Shown here: piece after piece, positions 1 to 10,364 of the stretch
Position numbering within the stretch: the stretch's first letter is position 1
Layout of the letters: every line of letters begins with the position of its first letter
Origin: Calycina herbarum
Lineage: Eukaryota; Ascomycota; Leotiomycetes; Helotiales; Pezizellaceae
Length of the DNA stretch: 64,000 bases
Direction of reading: 5' to 3'
Assembly: GCA_001414485.1 (NCBI GenBank)
Contig: LLEY01000030.1
Location: forward strand, 62,001 to 126,000
Translations under genes and position numbers: made by a program
The notes under the pieces: generated by a model
What the model saw: only the letters and a program-made list of their open reading frames with translations
Databases searched by the model: none
Told to the model about the DNA's origin: nothing

Positions 1-895
1 GAAATCGGTGTCAATATTTGGAACAACAAGACTCTCTTTACTCATGTACCAACACGACACATTTCCGAAAACGAGATTGCAGATATCGCAGGACCTACAG
101 TCTCAGGCGAAGGAGGCCATGGATTAATCGAAGGCGCTTTCGCGGAAGAAGTAGAGGAGACCGAAGATTCTGCGCCACCTCCTTCGATAGAACAGTTGAG
201 TGCCGATATGATGACTCTCAGTATGGTTCCCAAGTCCAGATGGCAGACTTTACTCCATCTGGATCTCATCAAGCAACGCAACAAACCAAAGGAAGCTCCG
301 AAAGTTCCGGAAAAAGCACCTTTCTTCTTGCCTTCGCTGGAAAAACCTATGCCTGTTATTGCGGGTGTTGAGGAGAAGAAAGGGGACGATGGCAGTGTTG
401 AACGTTCGAGAATCATGAAGATGGATCGTGGGGCTTCTGAGGGTGTGTTTACCATAGCTTTGCGATCCGGAAGCGATAGCGGAGATTGTAAGTCTTTCCT
501 CGTCCCCTCCCTCTCCCCAAAAACCTCCCTCGAATGAATTCTCACTAATTATCACAGATACACCCTTCATCACCCACCTCAAAACCCTCTCCCCCTCCGC
601 CGCAGACCTCGAGATCCGCTCCCTTAACCCTGGCCTGGAAGCAGAATCCGATGAACTTGTTAATTTCGTGCAAGCGCTTACTAGTAGACTTAAGCAAAAA
701 CGGGATTACGAGCTAGTCCAGGCGTGGATGACTGTCTTTTTGAGACTACATATGGAATCCGTGATGCATGATGAACGGCTTGTTGGAGCTTTGAGGGATT
801 GGAGGGAGTGTCAGGAGGTGGAGGGACGGAGGTTGGGGGAGCTTGTTGGGTTTTGTGGGGGGGTTGTTGGGTTTTTGAGGAGTCCTAGGACGTAG
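1..895 (+). CDS. UTP21: UTP21 (WDR36-like) small-subunit processome protein, C-terminal part
   Basis: The reading frame is open from base 1, so the 5' part, which should hold the WD40 propellers, lies outside the window. Two exons, 1-487 and 558-895, are joined across a 70-bp intron (488-557, gtaagt...cacag). The encoded protein is the conserved C-terminal Utp21 domain: a segment around ALRSGSDSGDYTPFITHLKT, then SRLKQKRDYELVQAWMTVFL, ending in a short tail at TAG 893-895. In yeast, Utp21 is a U3 snoRNP/UtpB protein needed for 18S rRNA maturation in the nucleolus. The family assignment rests on this C-terminal domain. The intron position is secure because the frame closes exactly and the domain is continuous across the junction. 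Confidence 0.88.
488..557 (+). other. Intron in UTP21
   Basis: A 70-bp intron with donor gtaagt and acceptor cacag. It splits a Tyr codon and removes a frame break between the two halves of the Utp21 domain. Confidence 0.85.
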
Positions 896-1191
896 TTTTT
901 GCATGTTGTGGAAATGGAATTTTGGAATTTGTGAAGTGTGAGATTGTATGCTTTTGTTTTTTTTTTGTGCTGGTGTGGTCTTGTGGTAGATGACAAAAGC
1001 AAGGTGTTTGATCTTACCTTGAATTCCTGCGAGAATCTTGTGCCTCGAGTATGTGGGTTGGTTCACTATTCCTTGAATTGCCCCAGAGAATCCAGGATAA
1101 CGAGCCAAAAGGGCAGATACGCGAGCCTGAAGTCTTTATTGTCTGCTGCCACTTCTAATGTTCTTGAAAAGACCAACAAAAAAAATTGTTT

Positions 1192-1320
1192 GGCTTACGG
1201 AGTAACTGTTGGCTTACCCACGACTTCATTTTTGGCCCCCAAATTTTTGACTGGCTTACTCGATATTTTAATAGCTTACCGGGCAGTTTATAGCTCACTC
1301 CAAACTCAATGGCTTACTCG
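1192..1320 (+). repeat. Degenerate ~20-bp tandem array with GGCTTAC core
   Basis: GGCTTAC or a one- or two-base variant (AGCTTAC, AGCTCAC) recurs at 1192, 1211, 1253, 1273, 1292 and 1311, with a decayed unit near 1232. Spacing is therefore 19-21 bp throughout. Only the core is conserved; the rest of each unit varies. Confidence 0.6.
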
Positions 1321-1342
1321 CAAGTCAAGGTTACACAGAATA

Positions 1343-1506
1343 CTCGATAGATAAGTGGCACCATTACTTTGAGCTGCAAGAAGTACCAACGCATATAACC
1401 CGACACCGATAAGATAAATACTTTTTTCAACGCTTATAGAAAAGGGATATTAGTTTCTTAGGCATCTACTTATATTTTTGTTGAAGTTTTAATTGTCCAC
1501 CGGGAG
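1343..1506. mobile_element. Diverged MITE-like copy (related to 32991-33213)
   Basis: It shares ATAAGTGGCACCATTACTTT, then GTACCAACGC and TATAAC, and later a CATCT...CTTATATTTTTGTT stretch, in the same order as the element at 32991-33213. The right end, GTCCACCGGGAG, matches that element's terminus with one change. The left terminus has lost several bases. No clear target-site duplication remains. Confidence 0.6.
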
Positions 1507-2167
1507 TGCGGGGTCTAAAGTAGTTTTGCCATTTGAAAAATATTAGCGTCAAATTATGTTGTTAGTTGAATCGATTTCTGAGAGTTGGTCGAAAGTGCTC
1601 TTTTTAATTGCGGTATCTAGGCTGTGCTGTATTGGTTGGAGAATAAGTCTTCCTTGGTTCTGTCTGCTAGCGGGGTCTGGAAGTGAGGGAAACACCGAGA
1701 CCTACCCCACATCTCAAATTAGAATTACGCCTATCAATGTTTCTGTTTCAATGAAATTGACTCAAAAAATGAGTAAAAATAGTTCCAGTCACTGCTAGTG
1801 AGTCTCAAATTCAAGCTCAGGAATGAGGGGCACTCAGGCAACCTGGCTAGTTTCTCGCTTGGAAATCCGGGGGTCCTTTATCATTGGCCGCTCCACGACT
1901 TCGCCTGCAGATGCCAACAAGATGTGCGTATGCAGCAATATCTGTGGCTGCTTCCTCATTGAATCACATTGAGACAGATAAATCAGATAAACGCCCGAGG
2001 CGTCTTGCTGCCTGCTGCGGTGACTGCGGGGTTGCGTCTGTTGTGTACTGGTGGGGGTTTATATAGGATATCGAGGTCAACTCATCCTTCGTTTTACTTT
2101 CGGAGAAATCTACTCACTTACTATTGAACTTCAAAAGACCCCTGCGAATCCACGAAACCGACACACA

Positions 2168-4068
2168 ATGCTACAAGCTCGCCTCCTCAGAACTTGCTAC
2201 CACGCCTCTCACTCGAGTCAATTAGCATTCAGAACCTACTCCTCCAACAAGTCATCGAACGAGATCCCCGATTTCGAAGCCGCTCGACAATGGTTCCAAA
2301 CTTTCAACCCTTCCAAACCGCAAAGCTCGGAGTCTGCTCTCCCGTCCACGAAGATCGCGAAGACGGAATATTCGAGGGCTAGTGGACCGGGGGGCCAGAA
2401 GACTAATAAGTACTTGTCCCTCCTTCCTCTCATCATTCCCTCATCTCAAACTATTAATTGTCGATGGCTGACGAAAAATGTTGGGGTGAAGGACGAGTTC
2501 CAAAGCAACAACAGCCTGGCCCCTCCACGCCCTCCTAAAATACATTCCCAAAGCTCTCCATCAAGGACTCCGAGACAGTACATATTACGTCTCTTCTTCG
2601 GATACGATAAAAATATCCTGTGATTCTAATCGTACGCAAACTGAGAATCGGGAGGAAACTCATCGCAGACTGTTTGCGGAGATTGAGAGGATTTATAGGG
2701 GAACTGTTCCGGGTGTTACGTCTGAGGGGCAGAAGGATAAGGTTTCTGAGTTGTAAGTTTCTGCTTTCTATTATTTCAAATTTTGTTATTTTTTGATTAT
2801 TTTTTGATTACTTTTGGAGTTTCGGGTGCTTTAGTCAACCCCTCTGTCCACGTTTGTCGAGCATGTTCAATTGCATCGATTGATTGATTGGCCCAAACCT
2901 TCAGGCGACCAGCCCAGGTGATGTTAAAAAGATCTTCCGTCCTTAAACTGGACCGACCTGCCTTTGCCAGATTGAGGCTTGAATGTGCGAGAGTCAAGGC
3001 GTCCGAGAAACGGGAGAGACTGGCGAAACAGTTCCCGGGCAATGAAACGAAATAAGATGGGAAAAAAGATTCTGTTTCCTATTTTATTTTACTTCATTCT
3101 TCGTTTTCTCATGAGGGGTTTATTTGGTTCTGATTTTCTTGGTTTTCTGGGCTTCGATGGGTTAGCTGGTTTCTCTTTCTCTTTCGCGGCCTTTTAATCT
3201 TGATTGCTTGGGTCTTTCTTCGGTGGACTGGTTGGTGCCTCTTCGAACCTGGCATTCTCATGTCTCTCAACGACAGGAAATTTAGAAAGCTATGTGAACT
3301 CTGCCGTCTTTGTACTTGACGGAAAGGCCTCTTCGAGATTGAGGATCCAAAGAGCCAAGACGAAGCAGGAGAAACGAGAAAGAGGACGACCGGGAGGAGA
3401 TCGAGATCGAGAATGAGAGCGCTCTCTACTTTGTTTTGTTTTCATCATTTTACGGCCTTTGAATTCTTGTTACTTCCTGGGCACGGAAAAGTTTTTCGAT
3501 GGACTGCGACGAGAAGGGCAGTCGACGGGAGTTGGGAGAATGGAGAGTGTTTTCTATTTTTTTTCTCATTTCATTCTTCATTCTCTTCATCTTTCACGAC
3601 GTATTATTCAATTTCTGATTTCTTGGAGGGTTTGATTTGGGGTTTCAATGGGCTGGCTTGCTTCTACCAGACCGGGGATTCTCACGCATCACCAACGGCA
3701 GGAAAAGCGCGTTATCGAAAACCCCGGTCAATAAGTTGGACCGTAATGCGAGGAATAGATTGCGAAATGCTCTGATCAAAGCCAAATATAAGAAGAAATG
3801 AGCGCTTGAAAACTTCCTATGATGGCGCGAGAGCGAGGGTGGGCGAGAGATTATGATATATATTCATTCTGGCATACCTTTAGCAAGTGCTTTACCCTCT
3901 TGTTTTCTCCTCTTTATTTTTGTCTTTTTTTCAAGTGGCTTTATAGATGAGGAACTTGCTAATGGGTCTTGGTGGCATAGGAAGAAAATCGAGAATAATA
4001 TTCGATTGAAGATGAAGAAACAACATGGTGATAAAAAGAGGGCTAGGAGTGGGGGTGGTTTTGACTGA
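2168..4068 (+). CDS. Mitochondrial class I release-factor-like protein (GGQ domain; Rso55/C12orf65-type)
   Basis: Three exons, 2168-2409, 2492-2752 and 3981-4068, give a 196-aa protein. The N-terminus (LLRTCYHASHSSQLAFRTYS) looks like a mitochondrial presequence. The class I release-factor signature is SRASGPGGQKTNK, with GGQ at residues 75-77. There is no codon-recognition domain, so this is the short ribosome-rescue type (Rso55/C12orf65/ICT1 group) that hydrolyses peptidyl-tRNA on stalled mitoribosomes. The basic tail KKIENNIRLKMKKQHGDKKR is typical of the family and is encoded only by exon 3. Splicing 2752 to 3981 (gtaagt...catag) completes a Leu codon and restores this tail in frame. Without splicing, translation would stop at 2754. 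That intron is 1,228 bp long, far above the other introns here. The start is the first ATG before the presequence. Confidence 0.8.
2410..2491 (+). other. Intron 1 of release-factor-like gene
   Basis: An 82-bp intron, GTACTT...GTGAAG, with a CTGAC-type branch site (GGCTGAC near 2466). Joining gives ...GQKTNK|TSSKAT..., matching the family pattern after GGQ. An alternative acceptor at 2497 also keeps frame but fits the family less well. Confidence 0.65.
2753..3980 (+). other. Exceptionally long intron 2 (1,228 bp) with internal diverged repeats
   Basis: Donor GTAAGT at 2753, acceptor GGCATAG ending at 3980. Inside are pyrimidine-rich blocks and three related segments (near 2930-3055, 3240-3416 and 3600-3801). 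See the repeat entry and the first finding. Confidence 0.7.
2820..3801 (+). repeat. Three diverged tandem modules inside the release-factor intron
   Basis: At the DNA level, ACCTGGCATTCTCATG...ACGACAGGAAA (about 3247) matches ACCGGGGATTCTCACG...ACGGCAGGAAA (about 3671). Pyrimidine-rich, GATTTTCTTGG-like blocks precede both (about 3090-3190 and 3545-3660). In one reading direction all three modules give a basic stretch: LDRPAFARLRLECARVKASE (ending at a stop, 3053-3055), LDGKASSRLRIQRAKTKQEK (stop 3414-3416) and LDRNARNRLRNALIKAKYKK (stop 3799-3801). The shared pattern is LD-x(3-5)-RLR followed by Lys/Arg. The copies are old and unequal in length. Confidence 0.5.
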
Positions 4069-4799
4069 TGGATTCTTGGTATTTGGTATTTGGGAAGGGT
4101 AAGTGTGTTCTGGTCAATTTGGGGATTTTTTTCGGTCTGCATTTGGATAGCGACCTGGTGTCATCTTGATAGCAGTGGGGAAGAATCCCGTTGGAAGGAT
4201 TCATCAAAGTCGAGGGGAGATGGTCATTGGGTCAATGATCAGTGGATATGTCAGAGTACGTACCCAAACCTCTGCTCTAACCTAGATTGAGGTCATACCA
4301 AAAACAATCAAGTCTGCTCTATCAAGCAATTCCTTATATCTTTAAGCGTCTTCTTGTACCCTTCCGGGCTTATATACTCCCGCTATAAGAGCCCTAGCAG
4401 AAATTTCGAAGTGCAACAATTCATAGTTGGCTATGTCATCGACTTATCATGCTGGTCATACAGTGCGAACCTCGATTCAGAAGCGCTGTTTAGGGCAGGT
4501 GAGTCTATCCATTTGGATGACGATGAGATTGTGTCAAGGATTTTGCGAGTATTGGGAGATACTTGCTCATTAGAGTATTTGTAGGAGAGAAAGCCTACTT
4601 GCATGTTTTACATGGTGCAATAACTCCTCGAAAGGGATATCAGAATTTCCATGGGAAACCCATTTTTGATTTTTGGAAAGCCCCAGGCTGGAAGCACTTC
4701 ATAATACATCCAATAACCCTATTATCGCAATCGCCCAAACTGCACACTCTAAACTCCAAGGAAGCAAGCCATAATATCATTACACTCATAACCCCATTG
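4069..4799. other. Intergenic, convergent 3' ends
   Basis: This 0.73-kb spacer lies between two convergent genes. No gene, RNA or repeat is recognised. Confidence 0.6.
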
Positions 4800-5494
4800 C
4801 TAATCAGCTCTTTTCTTGGTCTCCTCTGCCTCCCCAGCAGAACTAGCACTCGGAGTTTTCGGTCCATCCCCTTCATCCGTCCCAGTAGTATGTTCATCCT
4901 CATCCCAAGCATCTTCGACATTCTCATCCCAGTTATCAACCTCGTTCTCCAACGTCGTGCTTGCATCCGTCGTCCCACTCTCCTGCGCCCCGGCCCCAAT
5001 ACCCTCCCCTAACTCCAAATCCCTTTCATCATCCCCGGGAACAATTTGATATGTCTTAGCCAGCCGTTTGCGCTCCAGCATTCGGGTGTGGTACCAGGAA
5101 CTTAATGCCACTGCTCCCAAGGAACCAACGACATTCGCTACGATATCGAAGAGATCGAAGACTCGTCCATTAGGGAGGAAGCTTTGCAGGAATTCGGAAC
5201 CGACTCCGAGGACACCGGTGCAGATTACGAGGGTGAGATTGAGGTTTCGTCTTCGTGAGGTGTCGAGGATCCAGTAGAAACAGGTTGTGAGGACGAAGAA
5301 GGTGAGGCAGTGGAGGACTTTGTCGTTTATGGGGAAGGAGTCGAGTTGGAGGGAGGTGAGCCCCGCATATGCTGCGGTGGCTACGAGGAAGAGGAAAGCT
5401 CCTGTGGGGAAGAATCAGTGGGTTGTTTTTGTAGATAGGTAGGTAGTAGGTAGGTAGCTTGGAACTTACCTGCGAAAGGAAGCCTTATGCGCAT
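4800..5494 (-). CDS. VanZ-like domain membrane protein
   Basis: Exon 1 (5494-5470, MRIRLPFA) joins exon 2 (5401-4800) across a 68-bp intron, giving 208 aa. Four hydrophobic segments (AFLFLVATAAYAGL, VLHCLTFFVLTTCFYWIL, NLTLVICTGVLGVGSEFL, IVANVVGSLGAVALSSWY) alternate with the VanZ-type signature SEFLQSF, then GRVFDLFDIVANVVGSLGA (E..Q, R..D..DI..N..G). The C-terminal 90 residues are acidic and Ser/Thr-rich, probably a cytoplasmic tail. VanZ-like proteins are widespread in fungi without a firm biochemical role. The start gives a hydrophobic N-terminus directly before the first membrane segment. Confidence 0.8.
5402..5469 (-). other. Intron in VanZ-like gene
   Basis: A 68-bp intron on the minus strand, donor gtaagt at 5469-5464, acceptor ccacag ending at 5402. 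It splits a Gly codon and joins the two parts of the first membrane segment. A run of TAGGTAGG repeats on the plus strand lies inside. Confidence 0.8.
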
Positions 5495-6874
5495 TTTGGG
5501 TGTTTTGTTTTGTTAGGGGACGAGGGCTGGGGAATCATCTCAGGTGTGTTCCTTCATGTTATTTTGTAGGGGAGGAAATGGTGTTCTTCGGTTCTTCGGT
5601 TCTTCGAAGCTTCGAAGCTTCTTCCAACTTGTGTCAAGGTGGTGGTACGACGACCCGTGTTGACAAGGAAGTGACATCACGTGGAGAAGGGTAAAGGCAG
5701 CAACGTTCGTCTGGCTTCAACAAAAACTTGGAAGCTCTCCAGAAGGTAGGTACCAGTACTTGTACCTCGGATGTATTGATCACTAACTATCTACCACTGG
5801 AAATGGCAGAAATTGGTGACGATAGTCCCCTTCGCTTTCCCTTCGCTTTCTCCTCGCTTTCTCTTCGCTTTCCCTTCTACAATTGTTCTAATACTTCTAG
5901 GAGAATAAGAGCAATATAGATATAATTATTCTAGTCATCTAGGAGAACTAGATTAATTCCCGAGTCTCAGTCGAACAATCAAACCAGGAAGTAGTGCAGA
6001 GGTATTCTCAAATTAAGAATACTAAAGTAGCCTCTTTCTGAAACTATTTTAGGGAAACTTCTTGAAACATGTCTTCCTTCCTAGAGATTCCTTGTCTTGT
6101 AGAGCCTGCGAGAATAGATGCAACGGCTGCAGGTACCTAAGTACTCTTTTGAGAGTTCTTTGTTCTAACAAAGGCTGGAGTCTCAGGACGGAGTTGTATG
6201 TATCCTTTAGTTCGTCATGACAACAAATAATGACTAAATGCTTAAATGTAGATGTTATAACAACTAGAAAATAACTACAAGTTATCTGCGTGTCTGGAAA
6301 CCGAGTAATAACCAGATATAAAAAGAATAAAAGTTCTAGAATACTTCTCGTAAACTCGTCGAGTCCGCTTGCCGATTGTGCCTGGTCCGTGCGCCTGGTG
6401 CATGGAGTTCGGCGAAGCGCATTCATAGAACAATTTATTTCCACAACCCAGAAGACTCTGCAACGGAGGCCTCGTAGCTTCGTAGAAGTTCTCGTAGAAA
6501 GGAGAAATCGTAGCCAGACACTGTGCCATAATCTGCAGTCTCTCCCCTCTCCCCTCTCCCCCGCGCATGTGGTGAATTTGCCAGTCTGGCCGGCTCTAAA
6601 TGCGTTTTGGGCGCCCCTAGCCAGAGCCATTCGCGTGAGGACTACTACACTTCAACGACACTACATCGCAACCAGAACAAATTCCATCAAAAAACGTCAC
6701 CACCGCTATCGAATTTCGACTTGTTTTCAACGGCGGGCCATCTACAAATGAGGCGCTTTCACGAATCCGCGAAGTAAGGACGCCTAGACGCCGTGACGCC
6801 GTTCCTACGAGGTTCTGTGGTTTGGGGAAAGCGCGATTCCGTTGCGCGGGAGGGGGAGAGCGATCGGTTTCCAA
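5495..6874. other. Intergenic region upstream of VanZ-like gene and SPT7
   Basis: This divergent 1.4-kb spacer has no credible gene. It contains an 11-bp tandem repeat (5830-5873), AT-rich sequence around 5890-6060, and pyrimidine-rich sequence near 6540-6560. Confidence 0.6.
5830..5873 (+). repeat. 11-bp tandem repeat, four units
   Basis: CTTCGCTTTCC, CTTCGCTTTCT, CCTCGCTTTCT and CTTCGCTTTCC follow one another without gaps. Confidence 0.75.
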
Positions 6875-9800
6875 ATGGCGGCACGATCAGGGTCCTCCAT
6901 CAATAACGGATATGGAAAACCCTCATGGCGACCCGACTCATCGCATCTGAACCAGAAAAACTTCCGCCAGCGCGACGATACGCCAGCACGATCCAATACC
7001 AACACCCTATTGTTCGAGATGGCTGAACCGGTCGCCGTAGCCGAGGAGGAGGAGGAGGAACGTCAGAAGTCCATCTTCAAAGAATTATACCGCCAGAGCG
7101 AGGCGCGCATAGCCCAGCTGTTTGGCCGAGGGGGAGGGGGAGAGGCATACATAGACCAAGATGGGGGGGGCACGTCCATGGCCGACGACGAGCAATTGGC
7201 CCACCAGCTCGGTGCCATTGAGCCTCCCCCGCCGGCAGCACCCAAGAAGTCGGCGCGGACCATCGATGAGGATAACTACGATGATGACGACGAAGAGGAC
7301 GAGGATGAGGAAGACCTACCCATATCCACACTCAAAAACCAAAACGCCAATGCCTTGATGTCGCCCTCCAAGTCCGGCAGCTCGCCCGTTTCCTCAGATA
7401 TATCACCCCTCAAGCCCACCGTTGAGCCCAAGGACGACGACTCGCAACCCAAATCCTCGGAAGATGTACGCAAACAACTGGAGGAGCAGAAAAAGGCCAC
7501 CGAGGAGGCCGCGAAACATACCTTCCATACGGTCTTTTATACACTGGAGAATGACCGTGTGGCCATGTTGGAGCAACTACAATTGGAGGAGACTGAGATG
7601 CAGATAAATGCCGAGATGGATAATACAGGCACCGCGGCAAACACCAGCGGCGCAAGCGGAGAACGTCACAGTACTCTCAGCAGTGCCAATCTCGGCGCAT
7701 CGAATCTCACATTGAAGCATCTCATTGCCCGAATAGATCTCAAGCGCGAGAAGGTCAAAGCATCAGACGCGGAACTACGAGCCTTGATGAATGAAGTCCG
7801 CAAACACAGGACCAGAACCAAATTCCAAAGCGACAACCTCAATCAGGAGGAGCTTTATGAAGCGGCTGACAAAGTCTTGAGTGAGCTCAAAGCTATGAGC
7901 GAGTATTCGACCCCTTTTCTCACCAAAGTCAACAAGCGAGAAGCCCCCGATTATTACAATGGTATATATATTGAAACCCAAATTGAGTATGTTTGCTAAT
8001 AACCTTTAGTCATCAAAACGCCCATGGATCTTGGAACTATGACCAAAAACCTCAAATTAAACAAGTACAAGTCCAAGGACGAATTTGTAGCTGATTTGGA
8101 GTTAATCTGGAATAATTGTCTCAAGTACAACAGTGACATCAAACACCCATTGCGCGCCAAAGCGAACGCAATGAGGAAGGATGCGGAGAAACTGATTCCA
8201 CTCATTCCAGACCTTGTTGTTAAGACTAGAGCTGAGGTAGAATTAGAGGAACGACGGAAGTTGAATGGTGGTGAAGATGCTGCTGGTGAGGACAGTGATG
8301 ATGAACCGATTATGTCTTCAAGGGGTCGTAAGGCTGGCACCAAAGGAGCCAACAAAGCCAGAAAAGCAGCTCCCGAGAAAGACGAAGGAACCCCAGGACT
8401 TGAACAGAAACCGTCGCTACAGGTGAATGGCGTTCTTAGTAGCCTCCAGCGAGAAGGCTCAGAGGCTGGATTCGATGGCAGTAATGGTTTTGCGACACCA
8501 CCATTTGGGTCGATCACCCCTAGTGGAATGAATGGCGTTCCAGGAAGCCAGGCGGATGGTACGGATATCGATGGACCATCAATCAATGAACTTTCTTTGG
8601 GACAAGCACTGGGCGCCGCTGCAGAAGATCTTCGGGAAGATGAAGAGTACAAAACCTGGAAACAAGTTACCAAAAAGGACCGAGCACTTGTTGCCAAAGA
8701 ACGGAACCGACTTTTCAAAGCTGATAAACTCAATCCAGAAGAACCAGCTCTATTACGGAGCAAAGCTGGGATGAGAAGATGGCTTCGCCAGCAAAAGCAA
8801 GCGCAAGATACTTCGCGTTCAGAGGCCAACAGAGACGAAACTGAATTTGCTCAAGGCGCCGAAACGTTAGCTGAGGGCATGGAAAGTGAAGAAGGAAGGG
8901 TCTTGCCAGACTACTACGATCCTCTCTCTGCCATTCCAGACATCCCAGTCAGATACCAATGGATCGAGGACTCGGAAAGGCAGGTAATAGATCAGAATGA
9001 AGACTGTCTTCGCATGGTTCCAGCCGGGCATTTTACGGCGCCGAAGAGCTTTCTTGCTAACAAGGTCGAATCCAACATGCGACAAATGCAAGAGACGAGG
9101 AAACTGTGCTCCAAAATCAGCGTCATCAAACAGATGCAGATCCAGGCTCAGGTAGGTAGTTGAAACCCTCAATTCGTGATCTTCCATACTAACCAAAAAC
9201 CAGATGTACAATAACCAGTTCCCAAAATATGAACCAGAGCCATTCGTTGAAGCTGATATTGAACCCCATGTCGTCTCCGATGACGGTCCAATTATGGCTC
9301 CTTGGGTCTGCCAAGCTGCCATGCAGCGCTCTGTAGCCAAAATCTGTTATCATGCTGGATTTGAAGAGCTTCAGCCCAGTGCCCTCGATGTCATCACTGA
9401 GATCGCTGGCGACTTCTTTACCAAGCTCGCCCGAACTGTCAACGTTTATCGAGAAACCCCCAAGATACCGGCATCTGGGGCAGCCGTTGTTGCTGGACAG
9501 AAATGGCAGGAGCGTTTCACCGACGAAGAAGTGCTCCTGCATACTCTGAGCGAAAACGGACTGGATGTGGAAAGCCTGGAAAGCTACGTGAAAGATGACG
9601 TTGACCGTCTTGGTGTTAAACTTGGAGTCATGCATGAACGTATGAAGGCTCATCTATCGGATCTCCTCCGACCTGCCCTTACTGATGCAGGAGCCGATGG
9701 ATCTGGTGCTTTCAACGACGGAAGTGAGCAGTTCGTTGGTGGTGATTTTGCTGAAGAGTTGGGTGAAGACTTCTTCGGCTTCAAGGCACTTGGTCTTGAT

Positions 9801-10364
9801 TCCGAATTTGGCATGTCGAGTCTATCAGTACCTCTGCATCTCCTTCACGCCAAGATCCACCGAAGCTATCCTGGTCCTGCAGCGGCTGTTCAAACAGCCG
9901 AAATATTCACGCCTCTTTCGCCATTGGAGCCCGTTACAAGAGAACTCCTTCAAGATCAAATCGGTCTTGTCCGCAACTTTTTCCTTGCCAAATTGCACGC
10001 TAATGATGATGAACCGCTCCTCGAAGATGAAGAGCTTCCTGTAAAACAACGTCCATCACGACCTCGTCTCGGTCCTACCGGCAAAATCACCAGCCCCCGA
10101 AAACGACCACTTAAGGAACAGAGTGGAAATTCCAAGAAAAAGAAGAAGCTTGAGAATGGTACTGCGATGGATCCTTCTACCGGTGCCAAATCTGGTGTCC
10201 AAACTAGTCCTGATAAAAACGCTGCCGCGAAGAAGCTTAAACTTAGTTTACCCAATGGGGGACCGGTGGCTATGGAGAGGGTGGAGAGCGGACAGGGTAG
10301 TATTCATACGGATAAGGATGATTCTGCTGTTGGGATGATGAGTCCTGAGAGTATTGAGCGATAA
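6875..10364 (+). CDS. SPT7: SPT7, SAGA complex subunit with bromodomain and histone fold
   Basis: Three exons (6875-7961, 8010-9151, 9204-10364) encode 1,129 aa. Acidic runs lie near residues 55-65 and 130-145. A bromodomain spans about residues 336-430: [20 protein letters not shown] across the first junction, then [12 protein letters not shown] with the acetyl-lysine-binding Asn. A bromodomain-associated histone fold begins near residue 774 ([20 protein letters not shown]). The C-terminal tail is basic ([13 protein letters not shown]). Bromodomain followed by this histone fold is the Spt7 order. Spt7 is a scaffold of the SAGA coactivator and pairs with an Ada1-type histone fold. Yeast Spt7 is somewhat longer (about 1,330 aa). 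The start is the first ATG in frame; a second possible start is at 7019 (MAEPVAV). Confidence 0.92.
7962..8009 (+). other. SPT7 intron 1
   Basis: A 48-bp intron, GTATAT...CTTTAG, with GCTAATAAC as likely branch site. It lies inside the bromodomain; splicing restores DYYNVIKTPMD. Confidence 0.9.
9152..9203 (+). other. SPT7 intron 2
   Basis: A 52-bp intron, GTAGGT...AACCAG, branch site TACTAACC. It falls between codons. Confidence 0.9.

Larger units (their letters stand above)
896..2167. other. Intergenic spacer with repeats
   Basis: No credible gene. It holds a GGCTTAC array of about 20-bp period (1192-1320) and a diverged MITE-like copy (about 1343-1506), annotated separately. The open stretches here lack introns, homology and a good start context. 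Confidence 0.6.

Noticed and set aside
42..545. 167-codon minus-strand open frame antisense to UTP21
   Set aside because: It overlaps the conserved Utp21 domain, is Ser/Pro-biased and has no recognisable features; a shadow of the coding strand.
2754..2756. TAA as the real stop of the release-factor-like gene
   Set aside because: It lies within a GTAAGT donor, and stopping there would remove the basic tail that the family needs; the tail is found in frame at 3981-4068.
6049..6630. 193-codon minus-strand open frame upstream of SPT7
   Set aside because: No domain, no intron logic, unsupported start; Cys and Arg spacing does not match a zinc cluster.
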